From Candidatus Tenebribacter davisii (GTDB lineage: Bacteria; Cloacimonadota; Cloacimonadia; Cloacimonadales; TCS61), in contig JAVCCH010000136.1 of assembly GCA_030765535.1 (NCBI GenBank), positions 1 to 35,961 on the forward strand: a stretch of DNA of 35,961 nt, written 5' to 3'. The first letter of the stretch is position 1. Each line of letters starts with the position of its first letter. Shown here piece by piece: positions 15,446 through 23,153 of the stretch. The translations under genes and the position numbers were made by a program. The notes under the pieces were generated by a model. It ran no database searches. It was not told where the DNA came from and was given only the letters and a program-made list of their open reading frames with translations.

Positions 15446-16462
15446 ATGAACATTGATGCAAAAATCAATGAGACATGGAAGAAACTACATAATAAAGAAA
15501 GATTTTGTATGTTTGGAAAATGCAATGAAAAAGCAATTAACTCACATGTTTTTCAAAAGAATGGAATTTTAAGACAAATGTCTGAAAATAATCATTTAAT
15601 TCAATTATTTCCTGCTAATGCTTTTAAAGTTGAAGAAACTGGTTTAACCCAATTTAAAAAAATCGGTATAAATGATGCATATTCATTTAAAGGTTTTTGT
15701 GAAGAGCATGACACAAAATTATTTTATCCAATTGAAGCGAAAGATAAACTTGATCTATTTGATGCTTATCACCAAGCATTATTTTCATACAGAGGATTAT
15801 GCCAAGAAATCCGAAGAAAGGGAGTTTCATTAGAATTAATAAATGAAATTGCCAAGCTAGTTAATCATCAAAGAGCTAGTTCACTTTCTGACGGTTTCAA
15901 GTCAGGTATAAGAAACTTAACCTTTTTTAAGGAAGAACTGGAATCAGCAATAATTACTCAAGATTTTAGTAAATTTTATTTCTCAACTATTGAAATACCG
16001 AAAATAAATCTGTGTATATCTGTTCCACTAAATGTTGGGGATCTAGAAAATCCCAATAATCTACCTTATGATGAATGGAAAAAACATGAGCAGTTTCCAA
16101 GATCAACATCTTTTATTAACATTTTCCCATTAAAAAGTAAATCTTATTTTATTGGTGGATTTCATAAAGATTATCCATGTAATTGGACAAAAAAGAAACT
16201 AAAAAAACTAAGTTACTCAAGAAATAAAATAATACTAAAAGAACTTAGTGATTTAATTGTTTTACGTCTAGAGTTTTGGACTATGTCACCTAAGTTATTC
16301 AGACAAATTCCACAAGAAACAATTAGAAAATATAAATTAACTTTTTCTGAGAATATTTATAATCATAGTCCAAGTATGAAAACGAAAATAAATTTATTTA
16401 AGAATATTAAATTAACTAAAGAAATGAAAATTTATAAAGGGCATAACAAGCGTATCGATTAA
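15446..16462 (+). CDS. Zinc-finger/HNH-like protein of unknown function
   Basis: The 338-residue soluble protein has no signal or membrane segment. Its N-terminal part carries Cys21-x4-Cys26, then Ser33-His34 in INSHVFQKNGIL, and later Cys85-x2-His88-Asp89 in FKGFCEEHDTKLFYPIE. Two Cys pairs plus a 'SH' are the layout of treble-clef/HNH-like folds. A similar C..C-SH-GFC..HD..LF pattern recurs in uncharacterised bacterial proteins, as I recall it. No complete HNH catalytic triad is obvious. The C-terminal two thirds are basic and Lys/Ile-rich with no known motif. A GAAGG site precedes ATG 15446. It lies alone after a terminator, next to repeats, which suggests an accessory, possibly transferred gene. 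Nuclease or defence function would be inference. Confidence 0.75.
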   Translation: MNIDAKINETWKKLHNKERFCMFGKCNEKAINSHVFQKNGILRQMSENNHLIQLFPANAFKVEETGLTQFKKIGINDAYSFKGFCEEHDTKLFYPIEAKDKLDLFDAYHQALFSYRGLCQEIRRKGVSLELINEIAKLVNHQRASSLSDGFKSGIRNLTFFKEELESAIITQDFSKFYFSTIEIPKINLCISVPLNVGDLENPNNLPYDEWKKHEQFPRSTSFINIFPLKSKSYFIGGFHKDYPCNWTKKKLKKLSYSRNKIILKELSDLIVLRLEFWTMSPKLFRQIPQETIRKYKLTFSENIYNHSPSMKTKINLFKNIKLTKEMKIYKGHNKRID

Positions 16463-16470
16463 TGAATTAT

Positions 16471-16493
16471 AAATTATGAGTGTGAAAAGTGAA
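16471..16493 (+). repeat. 23-bp repeat, copy 1
   Basis: An exact 23-base match to 17760-17782 (core ATTATGAGTGTGAAAAGTG). Weaker similarity extends about 30 bases upstream (from GCATAAC at 16441 versus GCTAAC at 17731). It lies just before the membrane-protein gene at 16527, and a 17-base part (16463-16479) recurs inverted at 18972-18988. Confidence 0.8.
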
Positions 16494-16526
16494 ATCGTCA
16501 TCCTGAGCGAAGATAAAGGAGAAATT

Positions 16527-17693
16527 ATGAAATTTTCAAAATCATTGATAATTCGAATTATTCTATTTGCAATTGTTAGTGTAATTATTGTAGGGATTTT
16601 ACCGACACGAGCACAAGTTTATCTTGAAGAAAAAGACGTTGTAAAAGAAATAGCTACATTCAATTATTATGCGGAAATATCAGATAGTGTTTTTTATGGA
16701 GATTTTAGAAATACAATCCCTAAAAGCATTGAAGGTTTTGATTTTGTAAAACTACAAGAATTGGGTACAGGTATAAACGTTGATTTTAATGAGACGATAG
16801 AACTCATTAAAAAACCTTTCGGAAGTTCCTGGATCGCCCATGCCTTGGGCTTGACAGTAAATAATCTGGTTAAACAGCTTGCAGAAACAATAATTAACGC
16901 GAAAATTTCTAATATACTCTATTCAACAATTCTATCATGCATTGGAATATTAATAATATTTTTATTATTTATTTTAATATTTCCCGTAAAATTTATGATA
17001 ATCGAAAAAGAGAAATTGCTGACTGAACCGATAAAACCTGCCTGGTTCGCAACGATCCTTTCCGGTTTAAACATTATCTTATTAGCATTACTACTTGGTA
17101 TAATAACCTACATGATAGTAATTTCAATTCCAATGAGTATAAAATTTATTTCAGCTCCGCCAATTGCGAATTTTGGTCAAATATATTTTGGAATAACGTT
17201 CTATGTTACAACACTCGTTTTCCTGTTTGGAATTGTATTTTCGATCTTTCTCTTATTTTACTTTTTTAGAACAAAACAAACAGCAATAAGGAAATTCTAT
17301 TCCCTTATCTTGATAATTCCAATTATTGCTCTGGGTTATAATTTATGGTCATCTACACGATATGTTGAAAGTGTTAATGTAATAATTAATTCACATAATA
17401 TAAATTATCTTAAACCACTGATTTTAAATGATTGTAGTAAAGTAGCCTATAGTGCACGTCAATGGTTTCTAACAAATTCAGAAAAGAAAGAACTGAACAT
17501 GGATGAGTTTATCCTCCCTAAAATTGCTGTATTACAGGAAAATGAATACGGAAGATACAGTTTTTCTGTTGAAGGAAATTTACTAACCATAATTGGAAAC
17601 TTAAAACATGATGATGAAGATAGTATTTCTGATCTTGGGATAATCACTTACAATACAGAAACCGATTCGATTAACATCAAAATGGAATGGTAA
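16527..17693 (+). CDS. Unknown membrane protein with C-terminal extracytoplasmic domain
   Basis: I do not recognise this protein. From ATG 16527 it has 388 residues: a first membrane segment (about 8-26), a soluble stretch (27-128), four more segments (about 131-155, 175-203, 221-247 and 257-273), and a C-terminal soluble domain of about 110 residues. The latter contains DCSKVAYSARQWF, YGRYSFSVEGN, LGIITYNTETDS and ends KMEW, loosely like the beta part of type IV pilin-like proteins. The start at 16527 has AAAGGAG 7 bases upstream and gives a normal basic N-terminus. The longer frame from 16476 would translate repeat sequence. It sits between the zinc-finger protein and the TauE-like transporter. 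Confidence 0.75.
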   Translation: MKFSKSLIIRIILFAIVSVIIVGILPTRAQVYLEEKDVVKEIATFNYYAEISDSVFYGDFRNTIPKSIEGFDFVKLQELGTGINVDFNETIELIKKPFGSSWIAHALGLTVNNLVKQLAETIINAKISNILYSTILSCIGILIIFLLFILIFPVKFMIIEKEKLLTEPIKPAWFATILSGLNIILLALLLGIITYMIVISIPMSIKFISAPPIANFGQIYFGITFYVTTLVFLFGIVFSIFLLFYFFRTKQTAIRKFYSLILIIPIIALGYNLWSSTRYVESVNVIINSHNINYLKPLILNDCSKVAYSARQWFLTNSEKKELNMDEFILPKIAVLQENEYGRYSFSVEGNLLTIIGNLKHDDEDSISDLGIITYNTETDSINIKMEW

Positions 17694-17759
17694 AAAAGAA
17701 GAAGTGTTTGTTATTGACATAGAAGTTACTGCTAACATGTGTGTCGCTTAATAAATTAG

Positions 17760-17782
17760 AAATTATGAGTGTGAAAAGTGAA
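17760..17782 (+). repeat. 23-bp repeat, copy 2
   Basis: Exact copy of 16471-16493, in the same orientation and again downstream of an accessory gene's stop codon, in the 209-base gap before the TauE-like gene. The flanking 30 bases upstream are also partly alike. Confidence 0.8.
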
Positions 17783-17902
17783 TTATATTAAAGGATTTAT
17801 AAGAGTATGAAAAAGAAAATCTGCCATTGTTGGTGGAAAGGAAAATAAGATAGTTTTTCTCTATATATTGTAAAATTTAAAATAATTTAAGGAGAAAAAA
17901 CT

Positions 17903-18832
17903 ATGAAAAAAAAATTCATTGATAGAAATAAATTCACTATAATATTACTTGTAGTAATAATAACTGCAACCATTCTAGTATTATTATTCGATAAATCTAC
18001 TAAAGCTGGTGTTCCTGATTTTGAAGGATTCAACATCCTGATATTGTTATTAGTTGGCTTCTGTGCAGGTCTTTTAGGCGGTTGGATTGGTACTGGAGGA
18101 TGTAGCGTTATGCTTCCGGTACTTCATTTTTGGCTTGGATTTCCAGCACCTATTGCAGTTGGAACTACATTATTTGCAGTTATTTTTACTGCCATTTCAG
18201 GTGGATATGGACATCTAAAGCAGAAGAATCTAGATAAACGAGCTACAATGTGGGTAGGCGGTACAGGAATCATTGGAGTTCTAATCGGTTCTTGGTTATT
18301 TACTTTCTTATCAAATAGATCCCTATTACTCGGATTAATTATCGGTCTTGTATTTCTTTGGCCATCTATCAGGATGATTTGGGAAGGTATAAAGGGATAT
18401 ATTAAAAAATCAGGTTCTGTAAAAAAGAGTTCACCAATTAAAAATACTACCATTCCAGGGAAGCCAGTAGCCTTTTCGTTTTTTGGTACAATCGTGGGAA
18501 CTTTTACAGGTATAGTAGGATTAGGCGGTGGATATGCTTTAGTCCCCGGTTTTATTTATCTTTTCGGCGCTCCAGTATATGTAACTATGGGTACATCTTT
18601 AGCCGTTATGATCCCTATGGCTCTTGTTGGTGGATTAATTAAATTATTACAGGGCTATGTATTTTTGAGTGCAGCCCTTGTGCTTGCAACAGGAACAATA
18701 GTTGGTGCTCAAATTGGTGCGGCAACAATAAAGAAATTTAAACCAAATACTTTGAAATTGATATTTGGAATATATTTTCTGTATGTAGCAGTAAAATTCA
18801 TCACTAATTATTTTGGTGTAAATATTTGGTAA
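17903..18832 (+). CDS. TauE/SafE family sulfite/organosulfonate-type exporter
   Basis: The 309-residue inner-membrane protein has about eight to nine membrane segments. It shows the internally duplicated TauE/SafE signature: LLGGWIGTGGCSVMLPVL in the first half and GIVGLGGGYALVPGF in the second, each followed by a VGTTLFAV or MGTSLAVM stretch. Family members move sulfite, sulfoacetate, taurine or related anions; the substrate here is not determined. An AAGGAG site lies 8 bases before ATG 17903. The gene is followed by a strong terminator and stands as its own unit. Confidence 0.9.
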   Translation: MKKKFIDRNKFTIILLVVIITATILVLLFDKSTKAGVPDFEGFNILILLLVGFCAGLLGGWIGTGGCSVMLPVLHFWLGFPAPIAVGTTLFAVIFTAISGGYGHLKQKNLDKRATMWVGGTGIIGVLIGSWLFTFLSNRSLLLGLIIGLVFLWPSIRMIWEGIKGYIKKSGSVKKSSPIKNTTIPGKPVAFSFFGTIVGTFTGIVGLGGGYALVPGFIYLFGAPVYVTMGTSLAVMIPMALVGGLIKLLQGYVFLSAALVLATGTIVGAQIGAATIKKFKPNTLKLIFGIYFLYVAVKFITNYFGVNIW

Positions 18833-18840
18833 ATATATGA

Positions 18841-18876
18841 ACTACAGGAATATTTATAATATTCCTGTAGTTTTAT
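18841..18876 (+). terminator. Rho-independent terminator after the TauE-like gene
   Basis: A perfect 14-bp stem, ACTACAGGAATATT (18841-18854) with AATATTCCTGTAGT (18858-18871), has a 3-base loop and is followed by T-rich sequence. It lies between this gene and the convergent smpB and may serve both strands, though the minus side has only a weak T-tract. Confidence 0.85.
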
Positions 18877-18995
18877 TTTAAAAGGATAAATTACTATTTA
18901 TTTCTTAATAACAATGAACAACGCTTCATATAACAGAGAGAATAAGCTTCTGCTTCGCTCCGGCTCGTAATTCATAATTTATAATTCACAATTTA

Positions 18996-19436
18996 TTATT
19001 GTTTCATATCGCGCTGCATATCTCGCAGGTTATCTTTTTTCTTTATATCTTCGCGTTTATCGTATTGTCTTTTCCCTTTTGCCAGCGCAATTTTTACTTT
19101 TGCAAGACCTTTATTGTTTATATAAATTTCAGTTGGGACCAGGGTCATCCCTTTTTCTTCAATTTGAATTCTTAATTTCTTTATCTCTCTTTTATTGAGA
19201 AGTAATTTTCTTTTTCGTTCAGGTTCCGGGGCAAAATTGCTGTCATATTTATAAGGACTTATATGAAGTTTATAGAGCCATACTTCACCGGATTCAATTA
19301 CAGCATAACTGTCCTTAAAATTAAGTCTTCCTTCCCGGATCGATTTGATCTCAGAACCTTTTAAAACAAGACCCGCTTCCAGTTCCTGAACAAAAAAGTA
19401 ATCATGTCTGGCTTTTCTATTTTTAAAAACTTTCAT
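18996..19436 (-). CDS. smpB: SsrA-binding protein SmpB
   Basis: SmpB delivers tmRNA to stalled ribosomes. The 146 residues show the core KNRKARHDYFFVQELEAGLVLKGSEIKSIR (split for family comparison), EVWLYKLHISPY and the basic tail AKGKRQYDKRE with a final DMQRDMKQ. Length and motifs are normal. The minus-strand start at 19436 has GAGGA 6 bases upstream. tmRNA itself was not seen in the window. It is divergent from the WecA-like gene. Confidence 0.95.
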   Translation of the reverse strand: MKVFKNRKARHDYFFVQELEAGLVLKGSEIKSIREGRLNFKDSYAVIESGEVWLYKLHISPYKYDSNFAPEPERKRKLLLNKREIKKLRIQIEEKGMTLVPTEIYINNKGLAKVKIALAKGKRQYDKREDIKKKDNLRDMQRDMKQ

Positions 19437-19462
19437 ATTTATCCTCGCCTGTAAAAAATAGC

Positions 19463-19481
19463 GTACACATTAACCTGTCAA
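19463..19481 (-). promoter_or_regulatory. Candidate smpB promoter
   Basis: On the minus strand TTGACA (19481-19476) is an exact -35 box. A TATTTT stretch 15 bases on is a possible -10, closer than the ideal spacing. It lies 40 bases upstream of smpB. Confidence 0.35.
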
Positions 19482-19544
19482 TTTGTTAATTTCATCACCA
19501 GGATTATCCAGATCAAACTGGAAAAAATGAGTAACAGAAAGGAT

Positions 19545-19574
19545 TTGACAAAATTCTACGAATTCCATTATGGA
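19545..19574 (+). promoter_or_regulatory. Candidate promoter for the WecA-like gene
   Basis: An exact TTGACA (19545-19550) is followed 18 bases on by TATGGA (19569-19574), a poor -10. It lies 45-74 bases before ATG 19619 in the divergent gap with smpB. Confidence 0.4.
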
Positions 19575-19618
19575 CAGAGTTTCATAAGTTTCTTTGCAAT
19601 AATAATTAATGAGGATAT

Positions 19619-20692
19619 ATGAATATTATTTATGTATGTTTAAGTGTGATCACGTTATCTTTTCTCTCAGTTTACAGTATTACACCTTATATCATAAAAC
19701 TTGCTAATAAAATTAATTTTCTTGATAATCCAAATGCACGTAAAGTACATAAAAAAGCAACCCCTCTTTTAGGTGGTCTGGCAGTTTTTATCGGTTTTTT
19801 TATTCTAACGATCTACATAGTTCTTATGAATCTGCATTCTTTCAATTATCCCATTATCGGTTATCTGCTGGGTGCATTGATCATTGTATTGGTAGGGATC
19901 ATAGATGACAAAATTGGTATGAAGCCGATAACTAAACTATTAGGGCAGGCGCTTTCCTGCAGCATTTTCCTGTATTCAAATAACCTGTTTGAACTTTTTG
20001 GTCCATTCTATCTAACAATTCCAATTCTATTTCTCTGGATGATTGGACTGATGAATGCATTGAATTTTCTTGATAATATGGATGGGATAATTACCGGCAT
20101 GTCCGGGATTCTTGCCCTTGGTTTTTATGCTTTCAGTTTCATCAGTAAAACTCATGCCGTTGCAGTTCAGGCAAACTTGATGATGCTGTTATCATTAGCA
20201 TTTGCAGGATCTGTTTTTGGTTTTCTACCCTACAATTTTAATCCTGCCAAGATATTTTTAGGTGATGCGGGAAGCATGTTTATTGGATATTTCCTCTCCA
20301 CTATGGGAATCCTTGCAGGCCGTTTAGCAGTTACAAGAATGAATAATCCCATGTTCTATTTACTTCCTGTACTTTTACTCAGTTATGCAATATTTGATAT
20401 ATCACTTGTAAGTTTCATAAGAAAACGCGATGGGAGAAAATTGAGTCAGGGTGGTAAAGATCACTCAACTCATCGTATACATAATGCAATGCAATCACCA
20501 AAAGTGACAGCAATTTTTGTATATTTAATAAATCTGATAATCGTTTTAATAACAATACTCGTCTTTCAAATGGAATCTGTGCATCTATTGATAATTTCAA
20601 CAATATTATTTGCTATTGTTTTCTTATTTTTTGGAAGAAAATTAGATCAGATCCCGGTTATAATCCCAGAAAACCAATTGAAGAATAAATAA
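19619..20692 (+). CDS. WecA/MraY-like undecaprenyl-phosphate glycosyl-1-phosphate transferase
   Basis: This 357-residue enzyme transfers a sugar-1-phosphate from a UDP-sugar to the undecaprenyl-phosphate carrier, starting O-antigen, teichoic-type or other glycan synthesis. About ten to eleven membrane segments are visible. Motifs are VHKKATPLLGGLA, IIDDKIG with Asp96-Asp97, NFLDNMDG (149-156), NPAKIFLGDAGSM (Asp216), and the cytoplasmic DHSTHRIH (281-288). This set matches the WecA/TagO branch more than MraY; the sugar is unknown. GAGGAT precedes ATG 19619. It could feed the polysaccharide exported by the Wzc/SLBB pair at the left end, which is inference. Confidence 0.9.
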   Translation: MNIIYVCLSVITLSFLSVYSITPYIIKLANKINFLDNPNARKVHKKATPLLGGLAVFIGFFILTIYIVLMNLHSFNYPIIGYLLGALIIVLVGIIDDKIGMKPITKLLGQALSCSIFLYSNNLFELFGPFYLTIPILFLWMIGLMNALNFLDNMDGIITGMSGILALGFYAFSFISKTHAVAVQANLMMLLSLAFAGSVFGFLPYNFNPAKIFLGDAGSMFIGYFLSTMGILAGRLAVTRMNNPMFYLLPVLLLSYAIFDISLVSFIRKRDGRKLSQGGKDHSTHRIHNAMQSPKVTAIFVYLINLIIVLITILVFQMESVHLLIISTILFAIVFLFFGRKLDQIPVIIPENQLKNK

Positions 20693-20755
20693 ACTCATTG
20701 CTCAGATTTATTGACAGTATTAAGCTGGTTCAAGAAACTAGGTTTGTATATATAA

Positions 20756-22192
20756 ATGGAATTAAATAATAATATGAAATTGAAAATCGTTTTAATAATA
20801 ATGATATTGATCACAGCTGTTTCAAGTTACAGCTGGGTTGATAATAAATATGATACTGCTCATCAGTTATATATGAAGAGTAATTATGTAATGGCAATAA
20901 AGCATTTTGATAGTTTTTTAGAAACTTCTCAGAATGGAGCTCTATCCACACAAGCTGAATTAGAGAGATCTGACTGCTACTATCAACTTGGATCCAAGGC
21001 ATATGTAAAAGAAAATTGGCTGCTGGCTGCAAGATTATTCTTTCTTTCTAATTCAGAAATTGCTGACCTAAAGTTAGATGATTGCTATTTTATGCTGGCA
21101 CAGCAGCAACTCGAACAAAATGCCTTGAATGCTACCTTGAAGTATTATGAGAAGATAACATCCTATTTAAAAGGATCTGAACATATTCCTGAATTACTTT
21201 TTAATAGAATTAAAATTTATATTGAGATCGGTAATAATCTCGCTGCTTTTGAGGATTATCATTTCCTCTGGATGAATTATCCGGAGAGTAATTTCACAAA
21301 AGATATCCAACCATCCATTGATGATCTGATGCCGGTTTTTATTAATGATGCTCTGGCTTTAAAAGATTCTATGGAATACGATCTTGCTGTGGAATCATTC
21401 ACCAAATTAAGCCAGTATCCATCAACTTTTCAACATGAAATGTTTGTTCACATAAGTGAGTTGTATCTGCTAAAAGCAGAGATGGCTTTAGTAAATAAGG
21501 AATACACATTAGTTAGAGAAAATCTTGATCTGGCATTGGATAATAATAAGGAAATTCAAATTGAAATTGATAATATAATCAGGGATATATGCTCATCAAT
21601 AATTCAAGAGGGAAATGAACTGATCAACATATTTAAATTTGATGAAGCTATCGAAGTAATAAAGAGTTGTTATATAATGATCCCTGAGTATGAACCTTGT
21701 TTTGATCTGATAAATGATACTGAAGATAAGAAGCAGAGATACCAGGCAGCTTTAGAGCATGAAAATAGTGCGATCAATTTTGAAACAGAAAAGAATTTTT
21801 CTGCTGCTTATTCTGATTATAATAAATCGTATAATTTATTTAATACCAATAGAGTTAAAGAAAAGATATTCATCATGGGTAACTTGATACAGGCTGAAAA
21901 AGATCCTAAAGAATTTGCTATGAAGATCATAAATAGCTATAAGAATGGCATTATCCCACTTGGAGTAAGTATAGCTGAATCTTCTGTAATTGCCCAATAT
22001 GGCGATGAAGTTAAGAATTCAGGTTGGAAAGTATATTATGCAATAGGTGAATATAAATATGAAGTAAGATTTGATATACTCTCACCAGATGAAAATTACT
22101 ATTACTCCTGGCGTGTTAATCTTAAAACTCGTAAGATCACTTCCCTCAATAATATCTCTGAAGATGTATTAAAAGGTAAGGTCCATGAATAA
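20756..22192 (+). CDS. Secreted TPR-like repeat protein
   Basis: The 478-residue protein starts with a signal peptide (MKLKIVLIIMILITAVSSYS if ATG 20774 is used). It continues as alpha-helical tetratricopeptide-like units, for example AHQLYMKSNYVMAIKHFDSF near the start and YDLAVESFTKLSQYP mid-protein. The last about 80 residues form a different beta-rich domain (GWKVYYAIGEYKYEVRFDIL). No catalytic motif is seen. ATG 20756 gives the full frame; ATG 20774 gives the cleaner signal peptide and may be the true start, and neither has a good ribosome binding site. It overlaps the next gene by 8 bases. A scaffold role at the envelope is inferred from its partners, a membrane protein and a lipoprotein. 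Confidence 0.75.
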   Translation: MELNNNMKLKIVLIIMILITAVSSYSWVDNKYDTAHQLYMKSNYVMAIKHFDSFLETSQNGALSTQAELERSDCYYQLGSKAYVKENWLLAARLFFLSNSEIADLKLDDCYFMLAQQQLEQNALNATLKYYEKITSYLKGSEHIPELLFNRIKIYIEIGNNLAAFEDYHFLWMNYPESNFTKDIQPSIDDLMPVFINDALALKDSMEYDLAVESFTKLSQYPSTFQHEMFVHISELYLLKAEMALVNKEYTLVRENLDLALDNNKEIQIEIDNIIRDICSSIIQEGNELINIFKFDEAIEVIKSCYIMIPEYEPCFDLINDTEDKKQRYQAALEHENSAINFETEKNFSAAYSDYNKSYNLFNTNRVKEKIFIMGNLIQAEKDPKEFAMKIINSYKNGIIPLGVSIAESSVIAQYGDEVKNSGWKVYYAIGEYKYEVRFDILSPDENYYYSWRVNLKTRKITSLNNISEDVLKGKVHE

Positions 22193-22763
22193 AATTATAA
22201 TTATTACTCTCCTTTTATTATCAACCTTATTGGCAGCTGAAGAATTTGATATTGAGAAATTTTCTAATCCTTCCAAATATGAATGGCATAATATGAAAGA
22301 TCGATGTGAAGCCAGAGAGTATTTAAATTCAAAGCAGAAAATATTGCAAATATATGAACTGAATAAACAACAAGTTATTGGAAATATGATAAAATCTGCT
22401 TTTGCTCCCGGCTGGGGACATTATTCATCACACGATTATACAAAAGGTCATACCTTCATTGCTTCGGAAATAGTATTATTCGGCACCAGTTATTATTTTT
22501 ATAATAGAGCAATGGATGATTACCATAATTATGAGGATTCACATTATATTGGTGATATAAAACAGCTTTATCTTGATGCTAATAGTAATTATAAATATTC
22601 GCAACTTTTCTTCAGTTTAGGAGCTATCGTATGGATCTATACGATCTATGACTCTATTAGTGCAACTCAGGAATATAATCAGAATTTATGGAACGATCTA
22701 ACTAAAGAACTTAATTCCAAAAAAGTATTAATAACTCCAACAGGATTTACGGTGAGGTTCTAA
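22185..22763 (+). CDS. DUF5683-like membrane protein
   Basis: The 192-residue protein has a signal sequence or N-terminal membrane segment (MNKIIIITLLLLSTLLAAEE). Later comes the pattern MIKSAFAPGWGHYSSHDYTKG, which resembles the PGLGQ-Y-x-K-G core of DUF5683 proteins. It is followed by two hydrophobic segments (ASEIVLFGTSYYFY and FFSLGAIVWIYTIY). Function is unknown. It overlaps the TPR gene by 8 bases and the following lipoprotein start by one base (TAATG), so the three are very probably made together. Confidence 0.7.
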   Translation: MNKIIIITLLLLSTLLAAEEFDIEKFSNPSKYEWHNMKDRCEAREYLNSKQKILQIYELNKQQVIGNMIKSAFAPGWGHYSSHDYTKGHTFIASEIVLFGTSYYFYNRAMDDYHNYEDSHYIGDIKQLYLDANSNYKYSQLFFSLGAIVWIYTIYDSISATQEYNQNLWNDLTKELNSKKVLITPTGFTVRF

Positions 22764-23152
22764 TGAAAAATCTTATATTGTTTTTAATGATCCTGCTTAT
22801 TATGTCTTGTTCTCTTGATCGAACAAATCCACTTGATCCTCTTGTAAGTAATAAAGAGGCTCCCGGACGAGTTACCGGTATTCAGGTTATGACAACAGAA
22901 AACAATACCATTTTTATAACCTGGAATTCTATGCAGGCTGCTACTGGTTATTACATTTATCGTTCACAAAGTTATGATGGCTTTTATGCATTGATCATCG
23001 ACATAGAAAAAGGCTTAAACGATATACATGAATATGAAGATCTGGATGTTGATATTCCCGGCAATTTCTATTGGTACAAGATGTCTGCTTATATTATAAT
23101 AGATGAAGAACAATTGGAAGGTTACAGATCAGAGCCAATAACCTGGCATTAA
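22763..23152 (+). CDS. Lipoprotein with a fibronectin-like domain
   Basis: The 129-residue protein has a lipoprotein signal (ILLIMSCS, lipidated Cys16). The mature start is SLDRTNPLDPLV; 'TNPLDP' is a pattern often found at the start of lipoproteins in this group. A single FN3-like domain follows (RVTGIQVMTTENNTIFITW, ATGYYIYRSQSYDGFY, YWYKMSAY). It probably sits in the outer membrane. The start shares TAATG with the upstream gene, and the helicase begins 1 base after its stop. Confidence 0.8.
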   Translation: MKNLILFLMILLIMSCSLDRTNPLDPLVSNKEAPGRVTGIQVMTTENNTIFITWNSMQAATGYYIYRSQSYDGFYALIIDIEKGLNDIHEYEDLDVDIPGNFYWYKMSAYIIIDEEQLEGYRSEPITWH

Positions 23153-23153
23153 T

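Noticed and set aside
15095-19000. Insertion sequence or prophage in the accessory stretch
   Set aside because: No transposase, integrase or phage gene and no paired terminal inverted repeats were seen.
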